Origin: JABSSA01 sp039984715
Lineage (GTDB): Bacteria; Pseudomonadota; Alphaproteobacteria; Rhodobacterales; Rhodobacteraceae
Length of the DNA: 64,000 nucleotides
Direction: 5' to 3'
NCBI GenBank assembly: GCA_039984715.1
Contig: JBDWUA010000016.1
Span: 124,001 to 188,000, forward strand
In this document: positions 53,165-62,586 of the stretch, in pieces
Position numbering within the stretch: the first letter of the stretch is position 1
Layout: every line of letters starts with the position of its first letter
The notes under the pieces: model-generated
Database searches by the model: none
Told to the model about the DNA's origin: nothing
The model's input: only the letters and a program-made list of their open reading frames with translations
Position numbers and translations under genes: made by a program

Positions 53165-54208
53165 ATGAGCAAGCCTAAAATCCATACGATGAAAGAGCTT
53201 TCAGAAGCGATTGCCGTGTCGCGCCCAACCTTGGCGCGGTATTTCGAGGACGAGGCAAGCGTCATGCCCTCGACGGCAAAGAAGATCAAAAAGGGTTTGG
53301 GCAAGGTCGACTACGTCTACAATTTTTTGGCAACGCGCCAGAACCGCAAGTCGACAGGGCTCATTGGCGTCGTGATCCCGTACTTCGAGGATTTGTTCTT
53401 TGCGAGCCTTCTTGATTCAATAGAAATCGCCGCGCGCGCGGCTGGGTTTACAATCATCACGCAAAGCTCGCACGGAGATTTGGCGTCCGAAGAGCAGGCC
53501 ATTAAGAAGCTTCGTTCTATGAATGTCGATGGGGCAATCATCGCACCGTTGGGCACGAACGGTAACCTTGAAGCGTTTCAGGCAGCAAGCGCAGACTTCC
53601 CCATCGTTTTTGCCGATTCCCGTCCGGGATGTGATCTACTTAACGCCGACTTTGTTGGAACAAACAACGCAAATAGTGTTGGTGTTATGGTGGATTACCT
53701 ATGCCGCACTGGTGCTCCGCCTGTCTTTTTGGGAATGCCAAAGCTCAATACGAACGCTCTTGATCGTCAGGAAGCCTACTTCCAGCGGATGGAAAAGGCT
53801 GGCTTTGAAAGTGCAGTTGTTGAGACGCCGGATGGCATGGAGTCGTGGCATTTTGAAGAGTATGGCTTTGAGGTCATGAATGATCATTTTGGCTATGGGC
53901 GCTACGTTGATGCCACGATCCTGTGCGCAAACGACCGCATCGCGATTGGCGCGATCAGGGCGGCGAACACGCATGGTCTGTTTTTTGCCCGTAACGGCGA
54001 AAGGCGAGGGGAGTTGCGGATTGCTGGGCACGATGATCATCCGCTTAGTCGATACATATTTCCCGCGGTGACGACTGTGGCGCAAGACGTGGGTAAAATT
54101 GGTCGCGACACCGTGGAGCTTTTGGCGCGCCGTGTGCGCGAAGGACGAGGGGGTGAGGGTGAAATCTTGCTTCGAGATGGCGCGCTGAAAATCCGCGAGT
54201 CGGCCTGA
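53165..54208 (+). CDS. LacI-family regulator of the polyol cluster, divergent hinge
   Basis: A 347-residue LacI-like regulator: helix-turn-helix TMKELSEAIAVSRPTLARYF, linker, and a periplasmic-binding-protein-like sensor domain (GLIGVVIPYFEDLFFASLL). The recognition helix (SRPTLARYF in place of S-x-T-V-S-R-V-L) and hinge (VDYVYNFLATRQNRK in place of the Y-R-P-N-x-x-A-R pattern) are atypical, which may fit its non-CG operator. It probably responds to a polyol or a ketose and controls smoE-type and pfkB-gatZ transcripts. Confidence 0.9.
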   Translation: MSKPKIHTMKELSEAIAVSRPTLARYFEDEASVMPSTAKKIKKGLGKVDYVYNFLATRQNRKSTGLIGVVIPYFEDLFFASLLDSIEIAARAAGFTIITQSSHGDLASEEQAIKKLRSMNVDGAIIAPLGTNGNLEAFQAASADFPIVFADSRPGCDLLNADFVGTNNANSVGVMVDYLCRTGAPPVFLGMPKLNTNALDRQEAYFQRMEKAGFESAVVETPDGMESWHFEEYGFEVMNDHFGYGRYVDATILCANDRIAIGAIRAANTHGLFFARNGERRGELRIAGHDDHPLSRYIFPAVTTVAQDVGKIGRDTVELLARRVREGRGGEGEILLRDGALKIRESA

Positions 54209-54291
54209 GGACGTAGATTTCTGTCTGGGGTTAGAGGTTTAACGCGCGCCAATTCCGCGCTTGACTCATCGGCTTGGTTCAGAATAGCGTT

Positions 54292-54308
54292 TTTTGCACG
54301 TGTCAAAT
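54292..54308 (+). promoter_or_regulatory. Operator candidate of the polyol regulator, site 2
   Basis: TTTTGCACGTGTCAAAT, 11 bases before the start of the binding-protein gene. It differs from site 1 at two positions (centre base and last base). Confidence 0.65.
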
Positions 54309-54319
54309 GGGAGGACGCA

Positions 54320-55639
54320 ATGTCTATCAAAAAAACACTGCTGACCACAACGGTCGGATTCGGACTTGTCGCGGGTATCGCGTCCGCCGAGGAAATTACG
54401 ATCGCGACAGTGAACAACGCTGACATGATCACCATGCAGGAGCTTGCTCCAGCGTGGGAAGAAGCAACCGGCAACACAATCAACTGGGTTGTTCTGGAAG
54501 AGAACGTGCTTCGCCAGCGCACAACACAAGACATCGCCACAAACGGTGGTTCGTTCGACATCATGTTTATCGGTGCGTACGAAACTCCAATCTGGGGCGC
54601 CAATGGCTGGCTAACACCACTGAACGATTTTGCAGACGATGCTGACTATGATCTGGAAGACGTGTTCCAGCTGGTGCGCAACGGTCTGTCTGCTGATGGC
54701 AATCTTTACGCTTTGCCGCTCTACTCAGAAACATCGTTCACATTCTACCGCACAGACGTGTTCGAAGCGGCTGGCGTTGAAATGCCGCAAGAGCAGATCA
54801 CTTACACTGAGTTTGCTGAACTGGCCGCTGCCGTTCACGACCCAGACAACGGAATGTATGGCACATGTCAGCGCGGTAAGGCGGGCTGGGGTGAGAACAT
54901 GGCATTCGTTGGTACCGTTGCAAACGCATTCGGTGCACGCTGGTTCGACGAAGAGTGGAACCCACAGCTGGATAGCCCAGAGTGGAACGCTGCTGTTACG
55001 TACTATGTTGATCTGATGCTTGAATCGGGCCCTCCAGGTGCGTCGGCAAACGGTCACAACGAAAACCGTGCGCTGTTCAAAGACGGCAAGTGTGCAACTT
55101 GGGTTGACGCGACATCCGCCGCTGGCGACGTTCGTAACCCAGACACATCTTCTGTTGCTGACAAAACTGACTTCGTAAAAGCACCAAAGCAGGCAACTGC
55201 AAAAGGCACAGGCTGGTTCTGGTCTTGGGCTCTTGCGATCCCAGCAAGCACCAAGAAAGTTGACACTGCCAAGAGCTTCTTGAAGTGGTCAACATCGAAA
55301 GAGTACTTTGAAGCCGTAGGTGAATCCAAAGGCTGGGTTGCTGTTCCTTCAGGCACACGTAAGTCAGTTGAAGAAGATGCTCGCCGCATCGAAGCCGCAC
55401 CTTTCGCACCAGCAGTTGTCGACGCGATCCTGTCGGTTGACCCTGCAGACGCAACACTTCTGCCAACGCCTTACACAGGTGTTCAGTTCGTAGCGATCCC
55501 TGAATTCCAGGGCATCGGCAACTACGTTGGTCAGCAGGTTGCAGCAGCTTTGGCCGGTCAGTCGACCGTCGAAGAAGCACTGGCAAACAGCCAAGACTTC
55601 GCAGTGCGCGAAATGACTAAGGCGGGTTACATCAAGTAA
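54320..55639 (+). CDS. smoE: Polyol ABC transporter, substrate-binding protein
   Basis: A 439-residue binding protein of the smoE/mannitol-sorbitol type. Signal peptide is residues 1-23 (GFGLVAGIASA). YAL.LYSETSFTFYRTDVFE and GWFWSWALAIPAST are conserved stretches that line the cleft. It should bind mannitol, sorbitol or another hexitol in the periplasm. Codon choice (many GCA, ACA, GGT, CTG) differs from neighbouring genes and suggests high expression, as does a hairpin after the gene. ATG 54320 has GGGAGG upstream. Confidence 0.88.
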   Translation: MSIKKTLLTTTVGFGLVAGIASAEEITIATVNNADMITMQELAPAWEEATGNTINWVVLEENVLRQRTTQDIATNGGSFDIMFIGAYETPIWGANGWLTPLNDFADDADYDLEDVFQLVRNGLSADGNLYALPLYSETSFTFYRTDVFEAAGVEMPQEQITYTEFAELAAAVHDPDNGMYGTCQRGKAGWGENMAFVGTVANAFGARWFDEEWNPQLDSPEWNAAVTYYVDLMLESGPPGASANGHNENRALFKDGKCATWVDATSAAGDVRNPDTSSVADKTDFVKAPKQATAKGTGWFWSWALAIPASTKKVDTAKSFLKWSTSKEYFEAVGESKGWVAVPSGTRKSVEEDARRIEAAPFAPAVVDAILSVDPADATLLPTPYTGVQFVAIPEFQGIGNYVGQQVAAALAGQSTVEEALANSQDFAVREMTKAGYIK

Positions 55640-55652
55640 TCTTCCTCCCTTG

Positions 55653-55691
55653 ATGGGCCGAGGGGGTATGACCTTGGCCCATTTATTTTCT
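55653..55691 (+). terminator. Partial terminator/stabiliser after the binding-protein gene
   Basis: ATGGGCCGAGG, loop, CCTTGGCCCAT (11 bp with one G-T wobble) followed by TTATTTT. Probably ends part of the transcripts so that the binding protein exceeds the permeases. The parallel hairpin in the other ABC operon is at 18582. Confidence 0.7.
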
Positions 55692-55778
55692 ACCCACTAG
55701 TGATATTGTTTTAGAAAAGGCCCGCTTGGGCTTTTCCTTAAGTGCTGACACGCAAGACTTTTTAGGGGGGCAAAGCGC

Positions 55779-56651
55779 ATGGCCACAAAAGCGTCCAGGT
55801 CTGCTGCACGATTGATGATTTCGCCTGCGGTTATTCTGCTTCTTGGCTGGATGCTCGTGCCGCTCTGCATGACCATCTATTTCTCATTTTTGTACTACAA
55901 CTTGCTGCAACCGGGTGCGACACCGTTTGCTGGGTGGGACAACTACTATTGGTTCATCACTGACCCGAGCTTTAAAGACTCGATTTTCAACACTCTGGCG
56001 CTCGTGGGCGGTGTGTTGTGTATTACGGTGTTTGGCGGGTTAGGGGCTGCGTTGTTGTTAGACAAACCGATGTTCGCCCAAGGGTTCATCCGCATCCTAG
56101 TCATAGCGCCCTTCTTTGTGATGCCGACGGTGTCTGCGCTTGTTTGGAAGAACATGTTCATGAACCCGGTCAACGGCATCTTTGGGCGGATCGTGACCGG
56201 TATGGGGTTTCCGCCGATTGATTTCTTTGGGCAGTACCCGCTGGCGTCGATCATCTTTATTGTCTCTTGGATGTGGTTGCCGTTTGCGACACTGATCTTG
56301 CTGACGGCTTTGCAATCGCTTGATCAAGAGCAATTGGAAGCCGCCGAGATGGACGGTGCAAACTGGTGGAACAGGTTCGTTTTCATCATGCTGCCGCATT
56401 TGGCGCGCGCGATTACCGTTGTGATCCTAATCCAGACGATTTTCTTGCTGTCGGTATTTGCCGAAATTCTGGTGACAACAAACGGTGGACCGGGCACGGC
56501 GACAACGAACCTTACCTACCTGATCTATGTTTCATCTCTTTTGCAATTCGATGTGGGCATGGGCAGTGCAGGGGGCGTGATTGCCATCATCCTTGCCAAC
56601 ATTGTTGCGATCTTCCTGATGCGGATGATCGGCAAGAACCTGGACGCTTGA
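55779..56651 (+). CDS. smoF: Polyol ABC transporter, permease 1
   Basis: A 290-residue MalF-type permease with six membrane helices and the EAA loop (QLEAAEMDGANWWNRFVF). Homologous to SmoF of Rhodobacter. ATG 55779 follows TTTAGGGGGG. Together with smoG and smoK it imports hexitols. Confidence 0.9.
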   Translation: MATKASRSAARLMISPAVILLLGWMLVPLCMTIYFSFLYYNLLQPGATPFAGWDNYYWFITDPSFKDSIFNTLALVGGVLCITVFGGLGAALLLDKPMFAQGFIRILVIAPFFVMPTVSALVWKNMFMNPVNGIFGRIVTGMGFPPIDFFGQYPLASIIFIVSWMWLPFATLILLTALQSLDQEQLEAAEMDGANWWNRFVFIMLPHLARAITVVILIQTIFLLSVFAEILVTTNGGPGTATTNLTYLIYVSSLLQFDVGMGSAGGVIAIILANIVAIFLMRMIGKNLDA

Positions 56652-56666
56652 GGGAGGAAAACGGAC

Positions 56667-57500
56667 ATGGCACGCGCAGTTTCAACCAAAACCAGATCCT
56701 TCAACACAGCCATTGCTGGCACGCTTGGGTTTTTGATGTTCTTCCCAATCCTTTGGATTGTGATCCTTTCACTGAAAACGGAAGAGAACGCGATCCGGGC
56801 GCCGCTTGAGGTTCTCTTTGGCTCCGGCTGGACGATGGAGAGCTTTGGCACAGTTCAGGCCCGGTCGGACTATTTAAAACACTTTTCTAATTCGGTGATT
56901 ATCTCGGTTGGTTCCACATTCTTGGGTCTGCTGATTGCGATCCCTGCAGCGTGGTCGATGGCGTTTGTTCCATCAAAGAACACGAAGAACATCCTGATGT
57001 GGATGCTGTCCACTAAGATGCTGCCGCCTGTGGGTGTGCTGGTTCCGATTTACCTGATCTTCCGCGATTTCCAATTGCTCGATACGCGCATTGGCCTGAC
57101 CATTGTGCTGACGCTGATCAACCTGCCGATCATTGTTTGGATGCTTTACACATACTTCCGGGAAATTCCGGGTGAAATTCTCGAAGCGGCCCGTATGGAC
57201 GGTGCCTCGCTGCGCGATGAGGTTATCTATGTGCTGACGCCAATGGCTGTTCCGGGCATCGCATCAACCATCTTGCTGAACATCATTCTTGCTTGGAATG
57301 AAGCGTTTTGGACGATCAACCTGACGGCTGCGAATGCGGCGCCATTGACCGCCTTCATCACCAGTTATTCCAGTCCTGAGGGCCTGTTTTACGCCAAGCT
57401 AAGTGCAGCTTCGGTTATGGCGATTGCGCCAATTTTGATCATGGGCTGGTTCAGCCAGAAACAACTTGTCCGGGGTCTGACCTTTGGTGCTGTGAAGTAA
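56667..57500 (+). CDS. smoG: Polyol ABC transporter, permease 2
   Basis: A 277-residue MalG-type permease with six helices and EAA loop (GEILEAARMDGASLRDEVIY). It starts 15 bases after smoF with GAGGAAA upstream. Confidence 0.9.
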   Translation: MARAVSTKTRSFNTAIAGTLGFLMFFPILWIVILSLKTEENAIRAPLEVLFGSGWTMESFGTVQARSDYLKHFSNSVIISVGSTFLGLLIAIPAAWSMAFVPSKNTKNILMWMLSTKMLPPVGVLVPIYLIFRDFQLLDTRIGLTIVLTLINLPIIVWMLYTYFREIPGEILEAARMDGASLRDEVIYVLTPMAVPGIASTILLNIILAWNEAFWTINLTAANAAPLTAFITSYSSPEGLFYAKLSAASVMAIAPILIMGWFSQKQLVRGLTFGAVK

Positions 57501-57511
57501 GGAATAGAGAT

Positions 57512-58516
57512 ATGGGACGTATACAGCTCAAAAGGGTTCAGAAGAAATTTGACGATGTGGAAGTTATTCCACCGCTGGATTTGGGGATTGAAGACGGCGA
57601 ATTTGTTGTCTTCGTCGGCCCGTCGGGTTGCGGAAAATCCACGCTTTTGCGCCTGATCGCAGGGCTTGAGGACACCACCTCGGGCACCATCGAAATCGAC
57701 GGAAATGACGCAACTGACCTGCCGCCATCAAAGCGCAGGCTGGCGATGGTGTTCCAATCCTATGCCCTTTACCCGCACATGTCGGTGAGGAAGAATATCG
57801 CGTTTCCGATGCGCATGGCAAAGTTGAGCCAGGAAGAACAGAACAAGCGGATCGAAGCTGCGGCCAAGGCGTTGAACCTGACCGACTACCTTGATCGCAA
57901 ACCCGGTCAGCTTTCGGGCGGTCAGCGTCAGCGGGTTGCCATTGGCCGCGCGATTGTGCGCGAACCCTCGGCTTTCTTGTTTGATGAACCACTTTCTAAC
58001 CTTGATGCCGCCTTGCGCGTGGGAATGCGCATGGAGATTTCCGAGCTTCACAAGAAGCTTGATACAACCATGGTCTATGTGACCCACGACCAAGTTGAAG
58101 CCATGACAATGGCTGACAAGATAGTTGTTTTACAGGCAGGGGTAATCGAGCAAGTTGGCAGCCCCTTAGAGCTGTATCATACGCCTCGGAACGTCTTTGT
58201 GGCTGGCTTTATTGGCAGCCCGAAGATGAACCTTATGGCTGGGAGTGAAGCGGCCAAACACAACGCCACAACTATCGGAGTGCGTCCCGAACATATTGAA
58301 GTTTCGTCCTCTGAGGGCGAATGGCAGGGAACTGTTGGTGTGGCTGAACATCTCGGGTCAGACACTTTCGTTCACATCCACGGCGTAGCGGGCTGTGACC
58401 CAATGACAGTGCGGACCAGTGGTGACGTCGCGTTTAAGCACGGTGACACGGTTTACCTGACACCGGATGCGTCACAAATTCACAAATTCGGCGATGATGG
58501 ATTGCGCATTTCATGA
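57512..58516 (+). CDS. smoK: Polyol ABC transporter, ATP-binding protein
   Basis: A 334-residue MalK-type ATPase: Walker A GPSGCGKST (36-44), signature LSGGQ (about 134), Walker B AFLFDEP and C-terminal TOBE regulatory domain. Its end overlaps the dehydrogenase start by four bases (ATGA). Confidence 0.92.
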   Translation: MGRIQLKRVQKKFDDVEVIPPLDLGIEDGEFVVFVGPSGCGKSTLLRLIAGLEDTTSGTIEIDGNDATDLPPSKRRLAMVFQSYALYPHMSVRKNIAFPMRMAKLSQEEQNKRIEAAAKALNLTDYLDRKPGQLSGGQRQRVAIGRAIVREPSAFLFDEPLSNLDAALRVGMRMEISELHKKLDTTMVYVTHDQVEAMTMADKIVVLQAGVIEQVGSPLELYHTPRNVFVAGFIGSPKMNLMAGSEAAKHNATTIGVRPEHIEVSSSEGEWQGTVGVAEHLGSDTFVHIHGVAGCDPMTVRTSGDVAFKHGDTVYLTPDASQIHKFGDDGLRIS

Positions 58517-59277
58517 AGTCTTTGGATGGAAAAGTAGCGCTTGTTACAGGCGGCGCGCGGGGCATTGGCCGTGCGATTTGTGAAGCGATGGCTGCGGCGG
58601 GCGCGAAGGTTGCTGTTGCTGACTTGAACCAAGAAGACGCAGGCGAAACGGCACGTGCCATTGGCGGGATTGCCGTTGCGATGGATGTGACCGATTTCGA
58701 TGCAATTGCGGATGGGGTGCGACACGTTGAAGAGACCTTAGGCGGCATCGACATTCTGGTGAACAACGCAGGCATCTTTAACATGGCTTCGCTTGATAAA
58801 ATCACGTCTGATGATTACCGCCGCCAGTTCGACGTTAACGTCGGGGGCACGATTTTTGCCTGCCAAGCGGTTGTACCGGCGATGAAAAAGCGTGGTGGCG
58901 GCGTGATCATCAACTTTGCGAGCCAAGCTGGCCGTCGCGGCGAAGCCAATGTCACGCTTTACTGTTCGACCAAAGCGGCGGTGATTTCGGTGACTCAATC
59001 GCTTGCGCTTGAACTTGCAGGCGACAACATCCGCGTGAACGCCATCGCGCCCGGTGTAATCGATACGCCGATGTGGGATGTGGTCGATGCGCAATTTGCT
59101 GAATACGAGAACAAGCCTTTGGGGCAAAAGAAACGCGAAGTCGGCAAAGCGGTACCGTTGGGCCGTATGGGCGATCCACGAGACGTCGCTGATCCTTGCG
59201 TGTTCCTTGCATCGGACGAGGCCCGTTACATTACTGCGCAGACGCTCAATGTCGACGGCGGCAATTGGATGAGCTGA
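58513..59277 (+). CDS. smoS: SDR polyol dehydrogenase, SmoS type
   Basis: A 254-residue SDR: TGGARGIG (12-19), NNAG (84-87), and S137, Y150 and K154 (YCSTK). The D of VAVADLNQ prefers NAD(H). Position directly behind the transporter matches sorbitol dehydrogenase SmoS (sorbitol to fructose); galactitol to a tagatose is also possible since related enzymes accept both. Its stop overlaps the next start by one base (TGATG). Confidence 0.82.
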   Translation: MKSLDGKVALVTGGARGIGRAICEAMAAAGAKVAVADLNQEDAGETARAIGGIAVAMDVTDFDAIADGVRHVEETLGGIDILVNNAGIFNMASLDKITSDDYRRQFDVNVGGTIFACQAVVPAMKKRGGGVIINFASQAGRRGEANVTLYCSTKAAVISVTQSLALELAGDNIRVNAIAPGVIDTPMWDVVDAQFAEYENKPLGQKKREVGKAVPLGRMGDPRDVADPCVFLASDEARYITAQTLNVDGGNWMS

Positions 59278-60758
59278 TGATTGACACGGTGTTGAAACTC
59301 TCGAATGCCGCGTTGTCTGAACTTCCTGCCGACGTCGAAACGCCAAGCTATAATCGTGCCGACATATCACCGGGCATCGTCCACATCGGTTTGGGCAACT
59401 TTCACCGCGCACATCAATCTTGGTATCTACACCGTCTGATGCAAGCTGGTGAGGCGATGGATTGGGGCATTGTTGGTGCCGGCGTGCGGGCAGGGGACGA
59501 AGCACAGCGACAAAGGTTGGCGGCGCAGGACTATCTAACCACGTTGATTGAGTTGGACCCAAAAGGGCGCTCGGCAGAAGTCGTTGGTTCGATGATTGGT
59601 TTTGTTCCAGTCGAAGAAGACAATGCAGCGCTTATTGCACAAATGGCTGACCCTGCAATTCGCATTGTTGCGCTAACAGTGACCGAGGGCGGGTACTATA
59701 TCGACCCTGTGACGAAGGGGTTTGATGCTAAACATCCTGACATTCAGCATGATGCGGCAAACCCAGAGAGCCCGAAGACGGCTTTTGGTGCGATGATTGC
59801 AACACTTAAACAGCGTCACGCTAACAATACCGGTCCGTTCACATGCCAAAGCTGCGACAACCTTCAGGGCAATGGGGCAATCCTGCGTCAGACTGTTGTG
59901 TCTTTGGCGCGGCTTTCCAATCCCGAGCTAGCGGAGTGGATTGACGCCAATTGCACCTTTCCGAATTCGATGGTCGATTGCATCGTGCCCGCAACGGGAC
60001 CGAAAGAGCTTGAGCTGGTCAAGAGATTTGGCATCGAAGACGAGGTCCCCGTGACCCACGAGAATTTTCGGCAGTGGGTGATCGAAGACGATTTTTGCGC
60101 GGGTCGGCCTGACTGGGACAAGATTGGCGCTACGTTCACAGACGACGTGCATGCCTTTGAAGCGATGAAAATCCGCATTCTGAACGGCGGGCATCAATTG
60201 ATAGCGAACGCAGGCGAGGTTCTTTCTGTTGAGTCCATCTCGGGCTGTATGAATAATACACTGATCAGTGATTTCTTTCGCAAGGTCGTGCGCGATGAAA
60301 TTGCACCGCAAGTGGACGCCGTCCCCGGTATGACGCCCGAAGCGTATGTTGAGTTGATTGACAGCCGGTTTTCCAACCTCGAGATAATCGACACTGTGCG
60401 CCGCGTGGCGTTTGATGGCTCGTCCCGTCAAACCGGGTTTATCCTGCCAACGCTTCGCGATGCGCTGGCAAAAGAGGATGCGATGGACGGCCTTGCCTTG
60501 TCGCAAGCGATTTGGGCGCGCATGTGCGAAGGAACGCGGGAAGACGGCACAGCGATTGAGCCGAACGATCCCATTTGGGCAAGTCTGAACGCTGCGGCAA
60601 AAGCTGCGAAGTCTGATCCGCAAGCGTGGTTGAACCAACGCGACCTTTATGGCGATTTGGCTGAAGATGAGGCGTTGAAAGCGCGGTTCCACCATTGGCT
60701 GCCGATGATCTATTCAAAAGGTCTTGAGGCCGCGATTTACTCTTACCTTCAAGGATAA
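59277..60758 (+). CDS. mtlK: Mannitol 2-dehydrogenase
   Basis: A 493-residue long-chain polyol dehydrogenase that oxidises D-mannitol to fructose with NAD. The N-terminal Rossmann motif is GIVHIGLGNFHRAHQ and the catalytic Lys with Asn and His lies in MKIRILNGGHQL (K, N at +5, H at +8). Length and motifs match MtlK of Rhodobacter and mannitol dehydrogenase of Pseudomonas. ATG 59277 overlaps the stop of the SDR. Confidence 0.9.
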   Translation: MIDTVLKLSNAALSELPADVETPSYNRADISPGIVHIGLGNFHRAHQSWYLHRLMQAGEAMDWGIVGAGVRAGDEAQRQRLAAQDYLTTLIELDPKGRSAEVVGSMIGFVPVEEDNAALIAQMADPAIRIVALTVTEGGYYIDPVTKGFDAKHPDIQHDAANPESPKTAFGAMIATLKQRHANNTGPFTCQSCDNLQGNGAILRQTVVSLARLSNPELAEWIDANCTFPNSMVDCIVPATGPKELELVKRFGIEDEVPVTHENFRQWVIEDDFCAGRPDWDKIGATFTDDVHAFEAMKIRILNGGHQLIANAGEVLSVESISGCMNNTLISDFFRKVVRDEIAPQVDAVPGMTPEAYVELIDSRFSNLEIIDTVRRVAFDGSSRQTGFILPTLRDALAKEDAMDGLALSQAIWARMCEGTREDGTAIEPNDPIWASLNAAAKAAKSDPQAWLNQRDLYGDLAEDEALKARFHHWLPMIYSKGLEAAIYSYLQG

Positions 60759-60765
60759 TTCTGCC

Positions 60766-61761
60766 ATGAGAGCTATTGTTTTTACGGCTAAAAATAAAGT
60801 TGAGATCACTGATTTACCAGATCCGAAAGCTGGGGTCGGTGAAGTTGTCGTCGAGGTGAAAGCCAGCGGGATTTGCCACACCGACTATGAGGTTCTGAAG
60901 GACAATTACGGAACGGGCGCGTTCCCGGTTGTGCCGGGCCACGAATACGCGGGCGTTGTTGTCGAGGTCGGTGACGGCGTCAGCGATGTCAAATTGGGCG
61001 ACCGAGTTGCGGTTGATCCAAACCTTGAATGCGGAAATTGCAGCGCCTGCGTGCGTGGCTGGGCGCATCTGTGCGAAAACCTTGGCGCCTATGGCGTGAC
61101 AAAGCACGGCGGTTTTGCAGAACTGAGTGTTATGAAAGCCTCTGCTGTTCATCCCATCGGAGACATGAGCTTCCTTCAAGCGGCTTTGGCAGAACCGATG
61201 GGCTGTGTGCTCAATGGCGTTGATGCAGTGCATGAACCTTGGATGGACGAGGCGCTGATCTTTGGGGCCGGGCCGATGGGTTTGCTTATGGGCATGGCTT
61301 TAAAAGCAGAAGGCATTTCAAACGTTGCTTTCGTTGACATAGCAGAAAGCCGTCTTGATCTGGCGTCTAGCTTTGGCTTTGGTGCAGTGGCCTCCGGTTC
61401 GGACGAATTGAAGACGTGGCATCAACGCGCCGATCTTGCGGTGGAAGCCACTGGAGTTCCCGCTGTCGCCTCCGGGCTGACGGGTTACATGAGGAACGGC
61501 GGCAAAGGGTTGTTGTTCGGTGTTTGCCCATCCGAAGCCCGGATCGAAGTGTCGCCATTCGAAGTGTTCCGCAGACAGCTGACACTTGCCGGATCGCATT
61601 CGCTAAATCACAACATACCCAGATCAATTGAAGTGATCGCGGGGCTTGGGTCTGAGATTGACCGCGCTGTTTCGCACAGACTTCCCCTTAGCGAGATTTC
61701 AGAAGCCCTAAATACAAGACCTCCGAAAGACAGTCTAAAAGTTCAATGGACAACGGGCTGA
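60766..61761 (+). CDS. Zinc-dependent alcohol dehydrogenase, polyol type
   Basis: A 331-residue MDR enzyme. Catalytic zinc: C37 (GICHTD), H59 and E60 (GHEYAG). Structural zinc: C89, C92, C95 and C103. The nucleotide-binding motif is GAGPMG. Placed last in the transporter operon, it probably oxidises a hexitol; D-altritol 5-dehydrogenase or a galactitol dehydrogenase of Agrobacterium are the closest roles I know. ATG 60766 follows the stop of mtlK by seven bases. Confidence 0.85.
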   Translation: MRAIVFTAKNKVEITDLPDPKAGVGEVVVEVKASGICHTDYEVLKDNYGTGAFPVVPGHEYAGVVVEVGDGVSDVKLGDRVAVDPNLECGNCSACVRGWAHLCENLGAYGVTKHGGFAELSVMKASAVHPIGDMSFLQAALAEPMGCVLNGVDAVHEPWMDEALIFGAGPMGLLMGMALKAEGISNVAFVDIAESRLDLASSFGFGAVASGSDELKTWHQRADLAVEATGVPAVASGLTGYMRNGGKGLLFGVCPSEARIEVSPFEVFRRQLTLAGSHSLNHNIPRSIEVIAGLGSEIDRAVSHRLPLSEISEALNTRPPKDSLKVQWTTG

Positions 61762-62226
61762 TCGTCTAGAACGTTAAACAATGTAAAATTCTCTCTGGCA
61801 TTGTGTGCTTTAGGAAGCTGCACTTTAGCTCTGATCTTCTTCTTCAATTGTAATCCGTCACGGCCTTTGAGACAGACTTGGGTGTTTTGCTAGAAGAGTG
61901 TCTTTCGCTCATCGTAGTCCCTGAAAGGATGCGTGATGGGAACGAAGACAGGGCCCTACTAGCCGACAAGGCTTTCGCGTCGCACATCAATCGCATGCTG
62001 CTATTCAACTTGCCGAAGCTAGTGCGAGCGATGCAGAAACCCAAGCAATCACTGGTCAAATTGCTGAGATGGTTGCTTACTACCGAAGGACGGCAAACCG
62101 TAAAATGCTCTCAAAGTCGGGCCAAGAACGTAGAGAATAGAACAAAACAGAACGGGTATTGGGACCAGCATGATTCCTGGCCGAACCCCAGTCTGTCGTT
62201 GACGTCGTAAGTGTCTGATAAATAAG
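61762..62226. other. 465-nt gap, possible gene remnant
   Basis: A frame around 61880-62208 reads NEDRALLADKAFASHINRML, which hints at an IS5-type transposase strand, but the rest does not support it and no inverted repeats are seen. No clear terminator follows the operon. Confidence 0.35.
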
Positions 62227-62310
62227 TGGTGGGCGACCCTGGAATCGAACCAGGCGTGCGTCTCCGCGAGGGAGTTACAGTCCCCTGCCACACCTTGCGG
62301 CCTGTCGCCC
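62227..62310 (-). tRNA. tRNA-Tyr (GTA anticodon)
   Basis: Minus-strand sequence folds as a class II tRNA with a long variable arm: acceptor GGGCGAC/GTCGCCC, anticodon loop CTGTAAC with GTA, T-arm CCTGG TTCGATT CCAGG, discriminator A and encoded CCA. Tyr identity is clear. Confidence 0.95.
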
Positions 62311-62586
62311 ACTGGAGCGCTGATTACTTGTGTGAAGCGAGGGCGTCAACTGCAAACGAACAGCATTTTTATCTGGCTGGAAACTTAACTGGCATCGACA
62401 GGTTTGCGTCAGAGCAACGAAGCAAAGAAAATCCTGAAAAACTGCTGATTTGAACGTGTTTGGCACTTAAAGGATAGCTCTAACGAAGGTTGCCCTTTTG
62501 AGACGCCGAATTGACAGGATCAAGGACCGCATGACTTGCCCTCTGAAGGATCAACGGCTAGGGCGAAGCAAGAAAGAGGGCATGTG

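Noticed and set aside
61878..62210. IS5-type transposase remnant
   Set aside because: One short stretch resembles a transposase strand, but no other motifs and no inverted repeats are present.
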